In this document: positions 6,896 through 11,932 of the stretch, one piece after another
Layout: the number at the start of each line of letters is the position of its first letter
How positions within the stretch are numbered: the first letter of the stretch is position 1
From: a bacterium
GTDB lineage: Bacteria; Ratteibacteria; UBA8468; B48-G9; DTJG01
Length of the DNA stretch: 11,932 bases
Assembly: GCA_026418655.1 (NCBI GenBank)
Contig: JAOAAW010000135.1
Location: 1-11,932, forward strand
Reading direction: 5' to 3'
Position numbers and translations under genes: made by a program
Notes under the pieces: model-generated
What the model was told of the DNA's origin: nothing
Database searches by the model: none
What the model saw: the letters and a program-made list of their open reading frames with translations, nothing else

Positions 6896-9883
6896 ATGAG
6901 AACGAGAATATTTTTTTATTTGTTGTTGGTATCTCTCGTTTTGTTTTGTAATCGTCTTTTTGCTGAAAAGATATTTTTTGAAGCAGAAGATATGGCAGTT
7001 ACTGAAACCCAGAAGTGGCAGGTTGTTGAACATTTTCCTGGCTGGTACTACGGGTTTCCTTCAAAAGGAAAGATGCTTCGTGGTTCTATCGGTGGACCTG
7101 CAGAAGCAAGAAAAACAATAAATATTGAAAAACCAGGTGAGTATCGGGTATGGATAAGATATCTTGATATACTTCCATACAGGGGACCATTCAAAGTTAC
7201 TGTTATTCAGCAGGCCGAAATTAAAGGGGAAAAGATATTTGATAATGAAAGTTTGAGAAAGACAGATGAAGGAAAGAAAAAGTGGGGAGATGGCTACGGC
7301 CAGTTTGTCTGGGACAATCTTGATGTTAACCTGCAAAGGGGTTCTGCAGATATTGTTATTACAAAAGTAGAGCCACATGGAGGAGCGTCCTGGGTTACAA
7401 GACACCTTGATTTAATAGTATTCTGTGACGAGAAGGATTATCAGCCTGTAATGGCTGATTTTACACCGCAGCTGTATATGAAGGTAAAGATGGGTAGCAA
7501 TCATAAATATCCCTGTGTGATACATATTTTTGGAAGAAGGCCACAGCCTCCATGGTGGCTTCCACACTCAAACATTTTTAAGACAGGACTTGTTTATGGT
7601 TGTTACACAGGATATAAACCACAGGGTGAAAATCCCAATTTTCTAAAGGCCGGCGATGAAACACCCTGGATTAACATCACATCATTCTTTGATGTAATGG
7701 GCGCTCATAAGATGGAACTGACAGCAATGCAGGAATATTTTGTTGGTCTGGAATCATCAGAGTTTACTGTTTTACTTTCAAATACACCATCAGACGAGGG
7801 TGTTTTCAAATCTTTTACAAGAACAGGCAAAGGTTCAGGAATGTTGCTTCTTATTGACCTGTCAAAAAGAGAAAAAATTATTAGTGACCTTGAAGGCAGT
7901 ATGGAGGGTCTTGAAATTGCAAAAAAAATGCCCGATGTTTCTGAAAAAAGGCCAGAAAAATTTCCAGTGATGACAGGTTGTGGTGTAAATTCTTCTTTTT
8001 ATCAGCCAAAAACTGTTGAAAACGAGATTTATATTCTTTCAAAAATGGGATTTAACAGTATTGGAGGTTATGACCCTGTTTATTACAGGGCGGGTTTTAC
8101 AAAATACAAGGGTGGAGCCGTATATTTTCATCTTGCAAAGAATGGATGCCTGGCAGACCCTGATATGGGGGCAATAAAGGCAATTGTAAGTTCTGCGGGT
8201 GAGAAATTTTTGAAGGAAGACCTTTTTAAGGATATGGTTGCGTGGAGCCAGATGGATGAGCCAGGTTCTGTCAGTATGGAGCATATTGTGAAATGCAGTA
8301 CATGCACAATAAAATTTAGAGAATTTTTGAGGAAGGCAGGAGTTACACCAGAATTCCTTGGTGTTAATAGTTATGACCAAATTTTACCATCAAATAACCC
8401 CGAAGATGGCAAAAGATATTATTACACAGCGCTTTATAGAAATCAGGTATTGGCTGACTTTTTTAAAATTGGTACTGACATATTAAAAAATTTTACGCCT
8501 GATCCTAAAACAACCGCAAACTTCGGTGAATATCTGACATTTACAGGCAATATGCTGCACAGTGGAGATGACTGGTTTTTGATTTTTGATACAGGTGGTC
8601 TTACCTATGGTTGGACAGAAGACTGGCTTAATTTTGGAACAACTTATCAGCTTTGTGGTTATCGTGCCGATTTCCTGCGTGCGGCATCAAAAAACCGTTT
8701 TGGAATGTATTGTATTTTCAGAAATCCATGGGATACTCAGGCAAAGGTTGCTTCTGAAATAGGCCATGGGTCAAAGGCGATTTATTATTACAACTATGGA
8801 CCGTATTATGCGGGTATTGATTGTCCAATGCCTGATTACAATCTTTATTCGGCTGTGCAGAAGATAAATCATGCCATAGGAAAAATTGAAAATCCTCTTC
8901 TGGATAGTTCTGTTGCAAAAAGCGCAATTGCTCTTCTGTATTCCCATACAACTGACATATGGACATTGAAACAGGCAACATCTGTTTTTGGTAAAGAAAA
9001 TATGGGGTTATGGCTGATACTCAGGCATCTTGGATATCCTGTTGACATTATTACTGAAAAAGATGTTATTGAAAAAAAGACAAAGAATTATAAGGCAATT
9101 TTTGTGACAGGCTCACATATTCCCTCAGAGGTTATGCAGAACCTTTTTGAATGGGCTGGAAATGGCGGAATATTGTATCTTGGAGCAGGTGCCGGTATCT
9201 TTGATAGGTTCAATAATCCTTCAAATGCTGACAGATATTCTGGAATTATCAGAGAACAGTTTAATCTGGTTGCAGAACCAGGAAGTGATTACTATGTACT
9301 TCCAGCATTGAAATCAATTGATTTTGTTAAATTTGTAGACTCAACAATGACAGAAACAGTTGAGGTGATCTGTGGTGTTCAAAAGATGAAAGGAATCAAC
9401 CCTTCAGAAGCCATTGTTTTATTTTCAGATGGAAGTCCTGCTATGGCAGTAAAGACAAAAGGCAGGGGTAAGATTATAATCAGTGGATTTTTTCCAGGCA
9501 TTGCTTACATGAGATATGCAGTAATAGCAAACAGGCAGAAACAAAAGGATGTCTATGCTTCCGACTGCCCGCCTGAATATCATGAAGTTATCAGGAAACT
9601 ATTCAGTAAAATAATTTCAGGTGTTGATTATATCCCGCCTGTTTTAAGCAGTAATTATCTTGTTGAGACAAATCTTCTTGAAGGTAAAAATGAGAAAGTT
9701 ATTACAATCTCAAATTGGTCAGGGAAACCAGTGGAAGGTATGAAAATAACAATCAACCAGCCCATAAAAGGAAACTTGGTTTCAATTGAAAACTCAATAA
9801 AATCTGTCCAGAGGAAAGGAAGAGAAACAATAATAACAATGGATCTTAAAGGAGCATTTGACTTTATCCTGATTTCACAATGA
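6896..9883 (+). CDS. Secreted multidomain GH42-like glycoside hydrolase candidate
   Basis: This is a 995-aa exported protein. Residues 1-23 form a signal peptide (basic MRTR, a hydrophobic stretch, likely cleavage after LFA). Residues about 26-178 look like a beta-sandwich carbohydrate-binding module (EAEDM at 29-33, GEYRVWIRYLD at 81-91, VTRHLDLIVF at 167-176). After a linker or beta region, residues about 355-660 resemble a TIM barrel. It has DEPG at 454-457, a C-x2-C followed by FREFL (467-478) as in GH42-like secreted enzymes, and acidic candidates Glu545 (GEY) and Glu575/Asp576. Residues about 675-790 resemble the GH42 trimerisation (glutamine-amidotransferase-like) domain, with LGYPVDII and a GG-rich strand. 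A small beta domain closes the C-terminus. I cannot assign a known GH family or the catalytic pair with certainty, and the substrate is unknown. The stop overlaps the next start by ATGA, so the esterase is probably co-translated. Confidence 0.75.
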   Translation: MRTRIFFYLLLVSLVLFCNRLFAEKIFFEAEDMAVTETQKWQVVEHFPGWYYGFPSKGKMLRGSIGGPAEARKTINIEKPGEYRVWIRYLDILPYRGPFKVTVIQQAEIKGEKIFDNESLRKTDEGKKKWGDGYGQFVWDNLDVNLQRGSADIVITKVEPHGGASWVTRHLDLIVFCDEKDYQPVMADFTPQLYMKVKMGSNHKYPCVIHIFGRRPQPPWWLPHSNIFKTGLVYGCYTGYKPQGENPNFLKAGDETPWINITSFFDVMGAHKMELTAMQEYFVGLESSEFTVLLSNTPSDEGVFKSFTRTGKGSGMLLLIDLSKREKIISDLEGSMEGLEIAKKMPDVSEKRPEKFPVMTGCGVNSSFYQPKTVENEIYILSKMGFNSIGGYDPVYYRAGFTKYKGGAVYFHLAKNGCLADPDMGAIKAIVSSAGEKFLKEDLFKDMVAWSQMDEPGSVSMEHIVKCSTCTIKFREFLRKAGVTPEFLGVNSYDQILPSNNPEDGKRYYYTALYRNQVLADFFKIGTDILKNFTPDPKTTANFGEYLTFTGNMLHSGDDWFLIFDTGGLTYGWTEDWLNFGTTYQLCGYRADFLRAASKNRFGMYCIFRNPWDTQAKVASEIGHGSKAIYYYNYGPYYAGIDCPMPDYNLYSAVQKINHAIGKIENPLLDSSVAKSAIALLYSHTTDIWTLKQATSVFGKENMGLWLILRHLGYPVDIITEKDVIEKKTKNYKAIFVTGSHIPSEVMQNLFEWAGNGGILYLGAGAGIFDRFNNPSNADRYSGIIREQFNLVAEPGSDYYVLPALKSIDFVKFVDSTMTETVEVICGVQKMKGINPSEAIVLFSDGSPAMAVKTKGRGKIIISGFFPGIAYMRYAVIANRQKQKDVYASDCPPEYHEVIRKLFSKIISGVDYIPPVLSSNYLVETNLLEGKNEKVITISNWSGKPVEGMKITINQPIKGNLVSIENSIKSVQRKGRETIITMDLKGAFDFILISQ

Positions 9884-11850
9884 AAGAAAAAGTAATAAAA
9901 ATTCAGAGATACAGGGATTTTGTGAAGGAATTTTGTGGTTGTGCCCATGATATGATGGTTGAAAGATTTTATCAAAAAGCCGGTAGAACAATTTTTGAAA
10001 AAAGGGAAAAAATAAGAAACTCCATAAAAACAATCGCCCAGTGGAAGAAAGAAAAACAAAGGATTAAGAGAAATTTGATAAATGCAATTGGCGCAGAATT
10101 TTCTGGAAAGAACCTGAAGATCATTGAAAGAGGAAAAATAAAAAGGGATGGTTTTTATATCAAGAAAATACTTTTTTCAATTCATAAAGACCACTGGGTT
10201 CCTTCTCTAATCTATGTTCCAGAAGGTAGAGGTCCTTTTCCTGGTATACTTCTTCCTGCAGGCCATAGTATTGAAGGAAAGATTGCCTGCAATGAAATTG
10301 CTGTTTTTTATGTCCTCAATGGATATGTGGCGATAACTTATGATTTTGTCGGTCAGGGAGAAAGAGCGCTGAAAGATGAGAATGGCTTTGTTTATGCATT
10401 TGCTTCAACCGCGCATAACATGGTTGGTGTTCCCATGACACTGTACGGACATAATCTGAACTGGTTTACAATTTTTGAATCCTCTGCTGCAATTGATGTT
10501 TTGAAATCAACAGGCATTGTTGATATGTTAAAAATCGGTATTACAGGAGCGTCTGGTGGTGGAACAAACTCTTTTTACACTGCTGCATTTGACGAAAGAA
10601 TTTCAGCAACTGCACCTGCTGCCTCTGTGCACAGTTTCAAAAACTATATCTATCCTGACGACAGCGAGCAGAGTTTCTTTAACCATATTGAAAGTGGTCT
10701 TGACTATCCGGATATTGCATCTTTTTTGATTGCTCCAAGGCCATTATTAATCGTTGCAAACAAGCATGATATCTGGGATATTGAAGGAACAAGATATGTT
10801 TATCATACCGCAAAAAAATTTTACAGAATGTTTGATGCAGAAAAAAATATTAAAATTACAGTTTCTGATAAAGGACATGCTTATGACATAGACCAGAAGA
10901 CCGAAGTTTTGTTGTGGTTTAATGAAATCTTTGGCAAAAAAATGAAATTTTTTCCTCTAAAAAATGTGGTTGAGCATTTACCGTCAAACAGTGAAATATC
11001 TGTTATTCCTGATAGAAAATCCCGAAAATATTACCTTAATAACCCGCTATGTGTTTTCAGGAAAAATGTAAATCTAAGAAAACAAGATATTTCGTTCATT
11101 GAAAATATAAAAGTCCAGTTGAATGGATTTGCTGGCAAAAAAATCTATTTCAAAATCATTGATAGATATCCGATAGGTAACATGAATTATTGCAGAATGA
11201 TATTTTCTCCTGAAAATGGAATTTTGCTTCCAGCAGAAATTATTGTTCCAGAAAAACCAGATTCTGCTGCTGTTTTGCTTGATGAAATTCCAAGAACATT
11301 AAATCAGCAATGGCTTTTTGAGTACGCCTATAAAAATTTTCTTATAATAAGGCCTGACCTGAGAGGACTGGGAGAAACAGGTATGAAGGATGACTGGAGC
11401 GATATGGAAAACTGGTGTCAGAATGTTTTCAGTGGAAAAAATTTCAAACTTTTTATTCTCTGCCATCTTCTTGGTAAGTACATTGTTGTTGAAAGGGCAA
11501 AGGATATACTGGCTTTAATTTCAATAATTTCAAGAGGTTATGGGCAGGAAAAAATTGTTATACACGCCAGGGGTATTACAGCAATACCTGCCATTATTGC
11601 TGGTATTGTTGATAAAAGGATTGAAAAGATTGTACTTGAAGAATTTCTTTATTCTTTTGAAAATGTCTTTGAGAAGGATTATCCTGTGTGGAAACCAGAT
11701 ATATATCTTCAGTGTATATTGAGGGCTGGTTTTGATATAAAAGATCTGTGTTCAATGGTGCAGGCTAAACTTGCAATCAGAAAGCCACTCGATGGTTTGA
11801 TGAAACCTGTTTTATTAAAAAGGATGGCATATGGAAAAAGTTCCGCTTGA
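9880..11850 (+). CDS. Tandem alpha/beta hydrolase: active N-terminal (acetyl-xylan-esterase-like) plus degenerate C-terminal domain
   Basis: This 656-aa protein has no signal peptide and is therefore probably cytoplasmic. Residues about 90-350 form an alpha/beta hydrolase of the acetyl-xylan-esterase/dienelactone-hydrolase kind. It has LPAGHS (125-130), DFVGQGER (155-162), a nucleophile elbow GASGGG (223-228, Ser225), an acid in KHDIWD (295-300, Asp297 or Asp300) and GHAYD (332-336, His333). This is a complete Ser-Asp-His set. Residues about 420-650 repeat the fold in weakened form. RPDLRGLGET (491-500) echoes the oxyanion-side loop, but the elbow position reads HARGIT (562-567) with no serine, and no terminal catalytic His is evident. 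The second half may serve binding or dimerisation. The gene starts inside the stop of the secreted protein gene and ends 20 bp into the next gene. Deacetylation or ester/lactone cleavage of imported glycan fragments is a plausible role. The substrate is unknown. Confidence 0.82.
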   Translation: MKEKVIKIQRYRDFVKEFCGCAHDMMVERFYQKAGRTIFEKREKIRNSIKTIAQWKKEKQRIKRNLINAIGAEFSGKNLKIIERGKIKRDGFYIKKILFSIHKDHWVPSLIYVPEGRGPFPGILLPAGHSIEGKIACNEIAVFYVLNGYVAITYDFVGQGERALKDENGFVYAFASTAHNMVGVPMTLYGHNLNWFTIFESSAAIDVLKSTGIVDMLKIGITGASGGGTNSFYTAAFDERISATAPAASVHSFKNYIYPDDSEQSFFNHIESGLDYPDIASFLIAPRPLLIVANKHDIWDIEGTRYVYHTAKKFYRMFDAEKNIKITVSDKGHAYDIDQKTEVLLWFNEIFGKKMKFFPLKNVVEHLPSNSEISVIPDRKSRKYYLNNPLCVFRKNVNLRKQDISFIENIKVQLNGFAGKKIYFKIIDRYPIGNMNYCRMIFSPENGILLPAEIIVPEKPDSAAVLLDEIPRTLNQQWLFEYAYKNFLIIRPDLRGLGETGMKDDWSDMENWCQNVFSGKNFKLFILCHLLGKYIVVERAKDILALISIISRGYGQEKIVIHARGITAIPAIIAGIVDKRIEKIVLEEFLYSFENVFEKDYPVWKPDIYLQCILRAGFDIKDLCSMVQAKLAIRKPLDGLMKPVLLKRMAYGKSSA

Positions 11851-11932
11851 TGAACTGATTGGGTTGATAAAAAAAGAATACGATGAAAATAGGGTTATTG
11901 CTGGCATTGAAAGACAGAAGGCCGTTCAGAAT
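11831..11932 (+). CDS. Unrecognised protein, N-terminal 34 residues (runs off right edge)
   Basis: An open frame begins with ATG at 11831, inside the last 20 bp of the tandem hydrolase gene, and stays open to the window end. AAGGA about 7 nt upstream is a suitable SD, and the overlap continues the tight spacing of this unit, so it is probably a real third gene. The visible residues are hydrophilic (MEKVPLDELI, then a Lys/Glu/Arg-rich stretch), with no signal peptide. I do not recognise a family from this fragment. Confidence 0.6.
   Translation, partial: MEKVPLDELIGLIKKEYDENRVIAGIERQKAVQN

Noticed and set aside
9655..10059. 134-codon minus-strand frame across the junction of the two rightward genes
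   Set aside because: It is antisense to two well-supported coding regions, and its Phe/Ile-rich composition is typical of the complement of Lys/Glu-rich genes.

Overview
The window looks like chromosomal DNA from an uncultured, low-GC bacterium of a polysaccharide- and sugar-acid-degrading lineage. Codon use is AT-rich. In the 198 visible codons of the leftmost gene, 9 of 11 arginines are AGA or AGG. The gene types are a large secreted glycosidase-like protein, a tandem alpha/beta-hydrolase of the acetyl-xylan-esterase kind, a divergent NagB and a LarA-like enzyme. I associate this mix with Planctomycetes/Lentisphaerae/Omnitrophota-type genomes, but that placement is an impression, not a demonstration. 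I see no phage, transposon, CRISPR, tRNA or rRNA signal.

Layout. The left 6.8 kb is transcribed leftward (minus strand). In transcription order it holds a glycerate kinase (6780-5641), mfd (5662-2690, overlapping the kinase by 22 bp), a 133-bp gap with a good sigma70-type promoter, and then a tight three-gene cluster: a NagB-fold protein (2556-1597), an amidohydrolase (1595-591) and the N-terminal two-fifths or so of a LarA-family nickel racemase/epimerase (594-1, running off the left edge). The right 5.1 kb is transcribed rightward: a 995-aa secreted, GH42-like multidomain protein (6896-9883), a 656-aa tandem alpha/beta hydrolase (9880-11850, ATGA overlap), and the first 34 codons of an unrecognised protein (11831 onward, 20-bp overlap). 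The two transcription units diverge from a 115-bp region (6781-6895) that carries a perfect TATAAT on each strand.

How the genes may work together. The rightward pair looks like carbohydrate utilisation, with an exported glycan-binding/hydrolysing protein and a cytoplasmic ester or lactone hydrolase. The NagB-like, amidohydrolase and LarA-like genes are translationally packed and probably form one pathway. Each belongs to a superfamily that handles sugars, lactones or 2-hydroxy acids, so an uncharacterised sugar-acid route that could end in glycerate is a reasonable hypothesis. The most striking molecule is the NagB-fold protein. It keeps the Asp, His and Glu equivalent to E. coli D72, H143 and E148, but has Cys at the D141 position and has lost the sugar-phosphate-binding loop and Arg172. 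It is therefore unlikely to be an ordinary glucosamine-6-phosphate deaminase. Other oddities are a probably leaderless glycerate kinase mRNA, an Mfd with a shortened C-terminal domain, and a second hydrolase domain that appears catalytically dead.
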